DNA of 64,000 bases from JACKAF01 sp041391485 (GTDB lineage: Bacteria; Bdellovibrionota; FAC87; UBA2466; JACKAF01). The number at the start of each line of letters is the position of its first letter. Position 1 is the first letter of the stretch. The position numbers were made by a program, and so were the translations under genes. The stretch is taken from NCBI GenBank assembly GCA_041391485.1, contig JAWKNY010000021.1:1-64000 (forward strand), given 5' to 3'. Shown here in pieces: positions 9,074 through 18,093 of this stretch. Under the pieces are notes generated by a model, which saw only the letters and a program-made list of their open reading frames with translations, did not search any database and had not been told where the DNA came from.

Positions 9074-9325
9074 TTACTTGCCCTCGATTTGTAAGGTGTA
9101 GGATTCGATGACGGGATTGGCGAGCAACTTTTCGCACATGTTTTCCACGTCTTTTTTGGCATCGGCCGCAGACTGTCCGTCCGTATCCAATTCCAGTTGC
9201 ACCACCTTACCGATGCGAACGTCTTTTACTCGGCGGAATCCGAGGCGTTGCAACGATTGGCAGATGGTATTTCCTTGGGGATCGAACACCGAATCTTTAT
9301 AAAAGATTTCGACCAGTGCTTTCAC
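9074..9325 (-). CDS. purS: Phosphoribosylformylglycinamidine synthase, PurS subunit
   Basis: An 83-residue structural subunit that docks PurQ onto PurL. The sequence KDSVFDPQGNTICQSLQRLG and the following VKDVRIGKVVQLELD are typical PurS, and the size is normal. It sits between purC and purQ, as expected for the three-subunit FGAM synthase of Gram-positive and delta-proteobacterial type rather than the fused enzyme of gamma-proteobacteria. Confidence 0.93.
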   Translation of the reverse strand: MKALVEIFYKDSVFDPQGNTICQSLQRLGFRRVKDVRIGKVVQLELDTDGQSAADAKKDVENMCEKLLANPVIESYTLQIEGK

Positions 9326-9340
9326 CGTAGCTCCTTGGTT

Positions 9341-10069
9341 TTAGTTTCCTTCAAAGTGTCTTTTTAGGCGTTGGTAAACTTCTTGGTAGCTTTCTTCCAC
9401 GCGTCCTAGATCATGACGAAAACGATCTTTGTCCAGAGGCTCGCCGCTTTCTTTGTCCCAAAGGCGACAACCATCTCCGGTGAACTCGTCTGCAAGAAGT
9501 ATTCTACCGTCGGTGTCGGTTCCGAACTCAAGCTTGAAGTCCACAAGTGTGAGACCGACCTGATCAAAAACTTCGCTGAGCAACTTGTTTACGAGCAGTG
9601 CCTTGGTTTCCATCTCTTTGAGCTGCTCCGGTGTTGCCCACTTAAAATAAAAAATATGCCGCTCGGAAATGAGCGGATCGCCGAGCTCATCGCTCTTAAG
9701 AAAAAACTCCACAAACGGCGGTTCAAAACGGTGCTTCTTCTCGATCCCTAATCGTTTGCAAATACTGCCTGCCGCCTGGTTACGCACCACTACCTCGACG
9801 GGGATGATCTTCACGCGCTTGATGAGCATCTCGCGTTCCGCCGTCTTTTCGACGAAATGCGTGGGGATGCCATGTTTCTCCAGGTACTGAAATACCCAAG
9901 CGGAGATGGAATTGTTGATGGGCCCTTTCCCGAGGATCTGGCCCTTTTTCAATCCATTGAATCCGGTCGCGTCGTCTTTGAAATGCTGTACGATGAAGTC
10001 AGTGCGATCGGTGGAATAGAGAATCTTCGCTTTGCCCTCGGATAGCGGGGCCCTGCGTTCAGCACTCAT
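9341..10069 (-). CDS. purC: Phosphoribosylaminoimidazole-succinocarboxamide synthase
   Basis: Joins aspartate to CAIR to form SAICAR. The 242-residue protein shows SEGKAKILYSTD near the N-terminus (nucleotide loop), VEVVVRNQAAGSICKRLG near 93 and the C-terminal LADEFTGDGCRLWD, all PurC hallmarks. The ATG at 10069 lies within the last 11 bases of purB, implying translational coupling. The next enzyme in the path, PurB, is the immediate upstream gene. Confidence 0.95.
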   Translation of the reverse strand: MSAERRAPLSEGKAKILYSTDRTDFIVQHFKDDATGFNGLKKGQILGKGPINNSISAWVFQYLEKHGIPTHFVEKTAEREMLIKRVKIIPVEVVVRNQAAGSICKRLGIEKKHRFEPPFVEFFLKSDELGDPLISERHIFYFKWATPEQLKEMETKALLVNKLLSEVFDQVGLTLVDFKLEFGTDTDGRILLADEFTGDGCRLWDKESGEPLDKDRFRHDLGRVEESYQEVYQRLKRHFEGN

Positions 10070-11360
10070 TTTTTAGAACCTTTTCATAGAGATAGTCGAG
10101 ATGACCAAAATAACTTTGCGGTTCGAATAACACATCTAGGCTGTCGGGGGAAAGGGCTTTCGCGACGCGCGCATCGGATTTTAGAAGCCCCAGGAAGGGC
10201 GTCTCGTTATCGAGTGCTTTGAGTGCATTTTGTTGAACAATTTCGTAGGCTTCATCGCGACTGCATCCGGCCTCAACCAGCGCCAGCAAGACCTTTTGGG
10301 AGTAGATGACCCCATGCAGGCGATCGAGATTGCGCTGCATTTGCTTGGGAAAGACCTCCAGCCCACCGAGCAGTTTTTGAAGCCTTCCCAGCATATAGTC
10401 CGCAAGAATATTGGCGTCCGGGGCGATAACCCGCTCGACGGACGAGTGGCTGATGTCGCGCTCGTGCCAGAGGGCACAGTCCTCAAGCGCCGGGATCACC
10501 ATGCTTCGCAAGAGACGGGCGAGTCCCGTCAGGTTCTCCCCGCTAATGGGGTTGCGTTTGTGCGGCATCGCCGAAGAACCTTTTTGGCCCGGGGTAAAAC
10601 CCTCTCGGACTTCGCTGAGTTCGGTCCGTTGCAGGTGGCGAAGCTCGACGGCGATGGCTTCCACCACCGAGGCGAAAAGCGCCAAGGCGGAAAAATAGGA
10701 GGCGACTCGGTCTCTTGCAATCACCTGAGTAGAGAGCGTGTCGGGCTTCAAGCCGAGCTTGTCGCAAACAAATTTCTCCACTTCGGGGGGCGTGTGCGCG
10801 TAGTTTCCGACCGCGCCTGAAAGCTTGCCGACGGCCACTTCAGAGCGGGCCGCCTCAAGGCGCTTTTTTGCCCGCCGGATCATGTCGTGCCAGAGCAACC
10901 ACTTCATGCCCATGGTGATGGGTTCGGCGTGGATGCCGTGGGTACGGCCCATCATCGGGATGTCCTTGTCCCGAACCGCGTTTTTCTCGGTGATTTCCAG
11001 CAAGGCGTCGAACTCCGTTAGGAGCAGATCGGCCGACTTAGTGAGCCGGTAGGCGAGTGCGGTATCCAGGATGTCGCTGCTGGTGAGTCCGTAATGGACG
11101 TAACGGCCGGCTTCCCCGACGTGGCTTTGGACATTGGAAACAAAGGCGGCGACATCGTGCTTGGTTTTTTCTTCGAGGGCCAGGATCTCATCGATGTCGA
11201 AATTGGCCTTGGCCTTAATCTCTTTGAGTGCCGATTCAGGAATTTTCCCCAGCCGCTGCCAACCCTCACAGGCAAGGACTTCCACATCCAACCAGGTCCG
11301 GTACTTGGCCTCCTCCGACCACAGATGGGTCATTTTGGGGCGGCTATATCTAGGGATCAC
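10059..11360 (-). CDS. purB: Adenylosuccinate lyase
   Basis: Cleaves SAICAR and adenylosuccinate, releasing fumarate. The 433-residue protein has the fumarase/aspartase superfamily signature SSAMPHKRNPISGENLTGL near 262-280, with the flexible catalytic Ser, plus THGIHAEPITMG near 140 carrying the catalytic His. The start is GTG at 11360, supported by GGAGAAGGAA about ten bases before it. It heads the purine run purB-C-S-Q-L-F and begins 7 bases after the stop of a secreted-protein gene on the same strand. Confidence 0.95.
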   Translation of the reverse strand: MIPRYSRPKMTHLWSEEAKYRTWLDVEVLACEGWQRLGKIPESALKEIKAKANFDIDEILALEEKTKHDVAAFVSNVQSHVGEAGRYVHYGLTSSDILDTALAYRLTKSADLLLTEFDALLEITEKNAVRDKDIPMMGRTHGIHAEPITMGMKWLLWHDMIRRAKKRLEAARSEVAVGKLSGAVGNYAHTPPEVEKFVCDKLGLKPDTLSTQVIARDRVASYFSALALFASVVEAIAVELRHLQRTELSEVREGFTPGQKGSSAMPHKRNPISGENLTGLARLLRSMVIPALEDCALWHERDISHSSVERVIAPDANILADYMLGRLQKLLGGLEVFPKQMQRNLDRLHGVIYSQKVLLALVEAGCSRDEAYEIVQQNALKALDNETPFLGLLKSDARVAKALSPDSLDVLFEPQSYFGHLDYLYEKVLKNEC

Positions 11361-11367
11361 TTCGTTT

Positions 11368-12408
11368 CTATTCCTTCTCCGGCTCTTTTGCCCGGTTTTC
11401 GGGGATCGTTGAAAAAAACTTCGCCCTCAGCGTTGCGATCGTATCGAGATGAGTGCGTCTGGCCTCAGTTTTCGCATGATCGAGCGCCACCGGAAACTGG
11501 GCCGCTGTGCTGTAGCGGAAGAGGCCCTTGTCGGTATCCACATACCACCAACCCAAAATTCTTTGAAGCTTCATTTCAATCAGAGGTGCCTTCTTTTCTC
11601 CGGTTGTCGTGACGTCATAGATTTCCGGAGCATCGAACTTAGGCCCCTTTTCAGCCTGCTCAAAGACTAGATCGAAATACTTAGTGGCCTCGGTCTCCTT
11701 CGAGGTGACGAGGTTCTTGATGTAGTAGGAAAACGCCACATAGCCTGCGTTCATGATATTTGCTCGAACCGCCATGAAACCGTGGAACTCGCCATCCTTT
11801 GCTGTTCCGAACTTCTTCAAAGGTTCTTTTGTTTTGTCGTCGTAGGGAAGAAACTCCAAGATGGCACGGAAACCGCCGTTTCGATTGAGGTATTTCTGAG
11901 GACTGCGTAGAAACTCTGTCGCGTTGTTGTAGCCGGCTTCAATGGCCTTTTCGGTGATGCTCTCCAGCGTACAAAAGCCATGAGACTCATACCAAATCTC
12001 AGGAACCAGGCCCTCGTCTACTTTGCGAACGCGGACGTCTGGGGTAAGGCAGTCGCCACAATGGGTATCTCCCAACTGCATTACCTGGAAGTACTTTTCT
12101 CTGGCGAAGTCGGCAGCCTCAGTTGCCGCCTTTATTTCCTTTTTGTCGGCCTTTTCCTTTATAAGCTTTGCGAGTTTGGCGTCTGCCGATAAGTATTTGT
12201 CTTCCCAATCCTTGTATTTCTTGCGGCATTCCTCGTCTTCGCGACGCTTTTTGAACTCGGGAAGCACCGGTACGAGTACAGGCTTCCGGTCTACGATCAC
12301 CTCATACTCCAGAGGGTGCTTTTTCCAGAATTCAAGATCCGGACGAGCGTCTCCACCGTAAACCGGCAAGGTCGCCAAACAGACAAGAAGCGTTAAAATA
12401 AAACCCAT
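11368..12408 (-). CDS. Secreted protein of unknown function with a Cys pair
   Basis: 346 residues. The ATG at 12408 (MGFILTLLVCLATLPVYGG) follows AGGTGG and opens a signal peptide; in-frame codons upstream to 12498 lack one. The mature part begins with a Lys/Glu-rich, probably coiled-coil region (residues 50-110), then GDTHCGDCLTPD, a CxxC-type pair possibly binding metal or forming a disulfide. The rest is globular. I recognise no family. It sits 7 bases before purB, so it probably shares that transcript even though it has no purine role. Confidence 0.6.
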   Translation of the reverse strand: MGFILTLLVCLATLPVYGGDARPDLEFWKKHPLEYEVIVDRKPVLVPVLPEFKKRREDEECRKKYKDWEDKYLSADAKLAKLIKEKADKKEIKAATEAADFAREKYFQVMQLGDTHCGDCLTPDVRVRKVDEGLVPEIWYESHGFCTLESITEKAIEAGYNNATEFLRSPQKYLNRNGGFRAILEFLPYDDKTKEPLKKFGTAKDGEFHGFMAVRANIMNAGYVAFSYYIKNLVTSKETEATKYFDLVFEQAEKGPKFDAPEIYDVTTTGEKKAPLIEMKLQRILGWWYVDTDKGLFRYSTAAQFPVALDHAKTEARRTHLDTIATLRAKFFSTIPENRAKEPEKE

Positions 12409-12526
12409 GGAACCACCTACTCTATTCTTTTGCACAAAAAGCCCAGCTAGTTGATAGCCGTAGGTTTCTGAGTTTTCAAGCGGATCTCGTTTCTTCATTA
12501 TCCTGGCCCCGTTAGCGAAGTGGTTT

Positions 12527-15129
12527 TTAAGGCACCCACTTGTCTAGTTGTATTGTCCGCGTGCTCTTCGGAATCCGAATCTGCTTGGGCGGTGTTTGGA
12601 CTGCCAGCAGGAGATGGCGCGCGGCGTCTAGGAAAGCAGTCATTTCGCCTGACTCTTCCCATTCGGCAAGTACTTTGCTGAGTCGGTGCATGCGATCGTT
12701 GTCCAAATGCGACAGGACGTTGAGAGCCTGGCGCACGGAACCGTCTTGAATCAAAGCCAGCAGATTTTCGACGAGGGCTAGTGCCTTCTTGCGATCCAGG
12801 TGTTTGGATAGAAACTTGTGCAGGACTACGTGATCCTCCCGCTGAACGAGCTGGGTGATCCACCGCCGTTCGGGCGAATTGAGATCCTCCAGGTCCGGAA
12901 GAATTCCGGGCCCCGATTTAAGCAACTTGTCGATCCCCGCGCGCAAGCTTGAGGGTTTCTCATGCACCCACCGCTTCAGGCTGTCGAGCCAGAGTTTGAG
13001 GCCGGACTCTTTGCCGGAAACACCGAGCAGACGTTCCATCGCTTCCAAAATGGTTTCGCTTTCGGAGCGCACCCAAGCGTGCTCGCGCTCGTATTTGAGC
13101 TGGGAGACTTTGTCGAGCCAACGGAAGATGACGTCGGATTCCAGTACCCAGCCCGCAATGCCCGGGTACTCCAGATAGTTTTCGCCCTCTTTTTCAGTAA
13201 CGCCGGCAAATCGCGCGCGCGAAACCAAAGCGAGTAGTTCCGTAAAGGCCTGCGCCTCACCGGCTTTTACAAAGCCGTTGCGCGTGTAGTGCAGGAGCGC
13301 GTGGTAGAACTCAAAGGGACTCGGTAGCCCACGCGTCGGTGCGGCGTCAAAGTAGTAGATGGGCTGGATGGAACCAACAATGCCCTCCACCTTCTTGAGC
13401 ACCTCCGGATTTTTTTCAAAGAACGGCTGCAAAAATCCCTCGAGTCCGCCTTCCCCCTGCCAGGGCACGGCACCCAGGTTGAGATCGTCAAACACCAAAC
13501 CCTTCATGCGCCGTAAAAAGTAAAGCGATTGGCTCGCGATAAACCCGTTCAGGCTATCCATGATGTTGTTGCTATCAAAGGTGCTTAGGATTCCTTTTTC
13601 GGGACGAGCCACAAAAACAGCAAGCGAGGTGAGAAAGGCTTTGGTATCGGCGTAGTTAAGCTGCTTGTCGCTTTCTTGAACGGCGGATTCCAAGGCTGCC
13701 GCCATATTTGAACCTTCCGACGAAAAGTTGTAGCGGTACTCTTCGAGTTTTTCGCTCAATCGCCGTTCCATTTGTTCCAAGGTGTCCGGGAAAAAACTGC
13801 GCAACTTCATGGCGTCGTGGTGCGGGAAGGTGGCAACACGCTTCCCCTCTACGTCTTTCCATTCGACAAAGGAAAGCTCCAACCTGGTTTCTTTCAGAGG
13901 GAGTTCCCAAAGGGCGCTATCGGAGAACTCTTCCGCCTCCAGCAGCTTCTCAATCGCATCCTTGTTAGCGGCGATGGCCTTCTCCAGCCAAAGGCTGAGC
14001 GCGTAGGCGTTGAGCTCCGTCGCTAAATTGGAAAGAAAGGGGCTTACTGCGGTTTCACTCGACTGGTGGTAACCGCGGATGGTGGCGATCCCACGGTAAA
14101 CCTGCTTAAATATCTCTTTCTGTGCGGCTTCATCCAGCTTTACGGCTTTGCTCCAGAATTCTTTGCCGGAGAGCTTTTTCGAGATGCCTCGTTGCACGCT
14201 GAAGGTGACGATCGGCTTTGCGAACTGGCTCAGCACGTGCATCAGCATGGGGTCTCGATCCAGTTCTTTTTCTATGGTGGCAAAAAAGCCACCAGTGCTT
14301 CCATTCGCCTGCTCGGCGAAGTAGAGCAGGAGATCGAGCTTGTTGTTTCTTACCGGGTGCATCTTATCGGGCACCGTCGACAACATCTTGCGCATCCCGT
14401 ACGCGAAGCCCTCAAAAGGAGCGGGAGATTTATACTCGCTCCGTAGGTAGCGTGTAGAAAGTAGCAGCGCTTCGCCGAAGGAACCTTCATCGAGCGCTTG
14501 GGCGACTCTTACGCTGTCTGCGACGAACGCGTCGGAATCCAAAAATCGCTCCAGATCGGGGAGCAAGGCGTCTGCGGTCGGGAGGGGTAAAGTTTCCCAG
14601 TCCCCTTTTTCTCGGGGACCGGCAAGCGATCGAGCCGCTCCAGGAGTGCGGCCAGCTCGGGATCGAGGAGTAAGATTGCCCGGCTCGTCAGGCGATCAAA
14701 GTCATCGTCTGACCAAAAAGCTGCGGCGAGTTCGACGAGTGGGGCGAAGTCCGTCTCTTTCTTCCAGGCTTCGGTATCTCTCTTCCAGGCGCTAAAGCCT
14801 CGATTGTGCGTACGGCGGGAAACGATTTCCACCAGCCCGCCGGTATCCTGGGCCGACTGGTACAAATAACGGTTGAGCAGTTCGCTGACTTCGTCCAGTT
14901 CGCGCGTGGAAGGGCTTTCAAACAAAGAGGCCAGGCCGTCAAAACGGTGGTCCTCGTTCATCACCGAAAAAAGGGCTTTTACGTCCCCCGCTTCGAGGCG
15001 ATCCCCCAGGATGAGCGCTTCAGCGCGCGTTTGGGGTTGGCGCGGGAGCGATGGAATCTCCGGGGTTCGGGTACAAGCCGTCAGGAAGAAAAGGGAAAAC
15101 GGTAAACAATATGCAACAAGCGCTTTCAC
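12527..15129 (-). CDS. Very large lipoprotein of unknown function (one frameshift)
   Basis: Reconstructed as about 867 residues. The GTG at 15129 opens a lipoprotein signal ending LFFLTAC, with the lipidated Cys at residue 19. The frame breaks at the run complementary to 14602-14610 (AAAAAGGGG on the coding strand). Before it the reading is LLERLDRLPVPEK; in the minus-one frame it continues KGDWETLPLPTADALLPDLE and runs 690 residues to 12527. Neither half alone makes sense: the first loses its meaning after the run, the second lacks a start with a ribosome site. The body is almost wholly helical, with no motif known to me. It follows the patatin-like lipoprotein gene on the same strand. Confidence 0.6.
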
Positions 15130-15174
15130 GGCGGCATTGTAGGGGCCACCGGGGCGGAGGGTCAAGCTTAAGCG

Positions 15175-16084
15175 CTATTCCATCATGTTGGAGCGAAGCT
15201 GTTTGGCGAGGCGGGCACCTTCGTTGTACCCAGCCTGAATGGCGGCTCTTTTGGCACCAAAGTCTGTCGGGGGCTTTCTCAGGTAAACGCTGGCCGTATA
15301 ATGGGCTTCACCAAACTCTCGTTGGAGATCCGCTTTGAATTTCGTCAGAAAGATCTGCCTGAAGACGTTTTCGCTGGTGTCCTTCGCGCCGCCTCCACGA
15401 AATTGAGGTAGTCGTCGTACATGTTGACGGCCACGATGATGTCCGCGCCCTGTTTTTTGGCGACGTCCACGTCCAATCCATTCAGAGAGAAACCCACTGG
15501 TTCGCACTCTTTTCAGGAAAGGGGCGAAAAATCCCAGGCAACGAAATGGCTTTCATGAGAGGCGCGCTCCAAGAGCCGGAGTGGTAGACGTCTGTTTTGC
15601 CACTCTCCAGATTGGAAGCCGTCAGGTAGAGCGGAACGCGCGACTGGGCAAGATCATTGATCCGGAAACTCTTCTCGATTCGAGAAGCGATTCTAGAGTG
15701 ATCCGAGAAACCTTTTTTGAAATCAAACAAACCGTCGCTGTAAAAATCACTTTCTTTCAAGCGCATCGCAAACCATTCGAGATCGTGGATGCTTTTCATG
15801 AGCCCGTAGCCGGCGGCGAAGATACTCGGCCACCCAGTCGATATGATGTAGGAAACCTCGATGCCTTCCTCTTTGAGCTTCTTGAGCAGCCCGACAGTAG
15901 CAAAGCTAGCCACGCCAGCGCCGCCAACGACAAGTCCTACCGATTTGCGTTGCTTCGCCGTTTCTGCCTGTGCGGACGGTTCACCGGGCCGCTGCCGAGT
16001 GGGCTTTCCAGCACAGCCCCACAACACAAGCGCGAAGAGTGTTAGGAAGAGCGTCGATAAATCAAATTTCTTTTTAGCGTTCAT
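15175..16084 (-). CDS. Patatin-like lipoprotein with a degenerate active site (two frameshifts)
   Basis: About 303 residues after adding one base in the CCC at 15493-15495 and one near 15385-15396. The lipobox is LVLWGC. The patatin core is clear: GLVVGGAGVASFATVGLLKK (oxyanion loop region), a nucleophile-elbow region SYIISTGWPSIFAAGYG, SLPGIFRPF, and VDVAKKQGADIIVAVNM. In active patatins the elbow is GxSxG and a DGG motif supplies the Asp. Here the elbow reads STGWPS and the DGG position reads NQWG, so both dyad residues appear lost. It overlaps tlyA by 11 bases. A binding or scaffolding role is more likely than lipolysis, but the frameshifts limit certainty at the DGG site. Confidence 0.65.
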
Positions 16085-16829
16085 AATGTATCAGTAGCTC
16101 CACATTCCCGCTTTTCTTTCCCGGTACGGGAGATTTTTGAGGTCCGTTTTTCAACTTCAAACCTAAATTCAACATGAAGGCGTTCAATTCCGCAACCTTT
16201 GCCTCGATGGCGCTTTCGTCCTTCACGAGGCCCCCCTTTTTTACGAACTCGCGTCCTACTTCAAATTGCGGTTTGAAGAGTACGACGAGATCTTTTAGGC
16301 CGGGCACCGCATGGCACACAGGCTCCACAAGGCGCGTCAGGGAGATGAACGACGTATCCATGCACACAAAATCGATTTCGCCTGCTTCAGGGTCTTTTTC
16401 CAAAAGCGCTGTGGGCGTCAGGTAGCGAGCGTTAAAGCGTTCGATCACCACCACCCTTGGGTCCTTGCGCAGCTTGTAATCCAGCTGGCCGTACCCGACA
16501 TCCAAGGCGACAACCCGCTTGGCGCCGCGCTGGAGCAAACAGTCGGTGAAACCTCCGGTGGAGGCACCCACATCGAGACAGGCCCGTTCGCTCACCGCAA
16601 TCCCAAACCCATCCAGTGCGGCCTCGAGCTTTTCGCCCGCCCGGCTGACAAAGCGGGGCAAGCGATCTCGGATCTCAACTTCTAGGTCCTCTCTGACTTT
16701 TTGGCCGGGTTTTTCCAGCCTCTGGCTGCCTGACCACACGGATCCGGACAGAATGAGGGCTTGTGCCTGTTCTCGGGAGGGCAAAGCACAACGCTGCTGA
16801 AGCAAAATATCTAATCTTATTAGAGCCAT
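16074..16829 (-). CDS. tlyA: TlyA-family rRNA 2'-O-methyltransferase
   Basis: 251 residues. An N-terminal S4-type RNA-binding domain (RLDILLQQRCALPSREQAQ) is followed by FVSRAGEKLEAALDGF, a linker strongly conserved in TlyA. The FtsJ-like SAM domain has CLDVGASTGGFTDCLLQRGA (about 85-104) and VALDVGYGQLDYKLR. VLFKPQFEVGRE carries the catalytic Lys region. Family members methylate 16S and/or 23S rRNA cytidines, and older databases call them hemolysins. It is the first gene of a long minus-strand run and diverges from the sensor-like gene. Confidence 0.92.
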   Translation of the reverse strand: MALIRLDILLQQRCALPSREQAQALILSGSVWSGSQRLEKPGQKVREDLEVEIRDRLPRFVSRAGEKLEAALDGFGIAVSERACLDVGASTGGFTDCLLQRGAKRVVALDVGYGQLDYKLRKDPRVVVIERFNARYLTPTALLEKDPEAGEIDFVCMDTSFISLTRLVEPVCHAVPGLKDLVVLFKPQFEVGREFVKKGGLVKDESAIEAKVAELNAFMLNLGLKLKNGPQKSPVPGKKSGNVELLIHYER

Positions 16830-16943
16830 AGGGGAATAACGCTGCGCAACAAGTGCCCTAGAATAACACAGGGCGGTAGGCTAAAGCAAACCGGCTTGGG
16901 AGCGACAGCCATTTCCGATGCGATTGTGCTATGGTGTCCCCGG

Positions 16944-18074
16944 ATGGTGGACGCAAGCTCAAAAACCAAAGAAGCCCGGTCACGCAATGGGCTCAACCCC
17001 TGGGTGATGTTGCTCATCACGGCTCCGATTCCCCTGCTGCTTTTTGTGCTCTTTGTCTACAAGTGGTACCAGCAAAGCGGTGACTTCGAGCGGATCAAGG
17101 GCAAGTTTGTCCAACGGCAAAACAAAGTTCTGGCCTATGAAGCCATCAGCATCTCGCGCCGGATCAACTCGCTCTTGGAGCAGTCGGTGCGCGATGTCCA
17201 AGCGCTGGCACTCGTGCCGCCGACGCCGAAGAATTACCTGAAATTTTATCTTTCTCACACGGCCAAGATCACCGAGTACGATCAATCCGAAGATCGGGTG
17301 CGTACCCGCCCTTACCCTATCTACAATGAAATGAGCTTTCTCAATTCCAAGGGTGAGGAAGTGCTGCGACTTGCCTCCGGAAAAATCACACAAAAAGCCC
17401 GAAACGTTTCGAGTTGCAAAACCATCGATCTCTGCGATCGCAAGCTTTGGGAGCAGTCTCTGAAATTACCCGTCGGCGAAGTCCTGGTCGGGGATTTGAT
17501 GCGTTACTACTCGGCGAACGGTGAACCCGAGATTGAGGACGGGGCGACTCTTCAGTTAGCTTACCGAACGGAGAGCGGGGTTCAGATACTGGGAATCGAT
17601 TACCGTTCGATGAAAGAGATTTTGTACCTGCCGCAGTTTCCTTACCAGCCAAAGACGAACTTGTATCAGGCCTATCTCGACGGAAACTATATTTACTATG
17701 TCGATGAGAACGCACAGTTCATCGCGCACCCAAAGTACTGGCACGTCACGGGCATCGACAAGAATACCGGTGAAAGAGTGCAGCCGGTTGCGGAGGACGG
17801 CGACTTGGGTAAGCGGCCACTTTCAGTGGCAGCGTACCGTGGGGACAAATTGAAAGATTATTTTAATCGTCTCTTGAACGTCTCGTTTGCTCAGCGATCC
17901 GTCGACATCTTTGAAGCGCCCAACCTGACCGGTACCATCCGTGTGCTTTCGGTTTCCCCTATCCTTTTCGACAAGGGGCAGTTCAAGAAGACCGGGGTTT
18001 TTGGTCATGTTCTGACCGGCTGTAACGTGGATTTCTTCACAGAACCCAAAGAAAGGTACCTGCCGTACTATTAG
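16944..18074 (+). CDS. Membrane-anchored extracytoplasmic sensor-like protein without an output domain
   Basis: 376 residues from the ATG at 16944 (MVDASSKTK); an upstream TTG at 16896 is possible but has no ribosome site. One membrane helix lies near residues 18-38 (WVMLLITAPIPLLLFVLFVY). The rest is predicted periplasmic, beginning with a long helix (LAYEAISISRRINSLLEQSV) then mixed alpha/beta sequence. This layout resembles the dCache/PDC sensor half of histidine kinases or chemoreceptors, but no second helix, HAMP, kinase, GGDEF or methyl-accepting region follows. A Cys pair, SSCKTIDLCD, may form a disulfide. It converges on dxs. Confidence 0.55.
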   Translation: MVDASSKTKEARSRNGLNPWVMLLITAPIPLLLFVLFVYKWYQQSGDFERIKGKFVQRQNKVLAYEAISISRRINSLLEQSVRDVQALALVPPTPKNYLKFYLSHTAKITEYDQSEDRVRTRPYPIYNEMSFLNSKGEEVLRLASGKITQKARNVSSCKTIDLCDRKLWEQSLKLPVGEVLVGDLMRYYSANGEPEIEDGATLQLAYRTESGVQILGIDYRSMKEILYLPQFPYQPKTNLYQAYLDGNYIYYVDENAQFIAHPKYWHVTGIDKNTGERVQPVAEDGDLGKRPLSVAAYRGDKLKDYFNRLLNVSFAQRSVDIFEAPNLTGTIRVLSVSPILFDKGQFKKTGVFGHVLTGCNVDFFTEPKERYLPYY

Positions 18075-18093
18075 TTTAGGACTCCAACGCTTG

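Noticed and set aside
16820..17020. 66-codon minus-strand frame upstream of tlyA
   Set aside because: It lies across the divergent promoter gap and the start of the sensor-like gene, with no homology or ribosome site.
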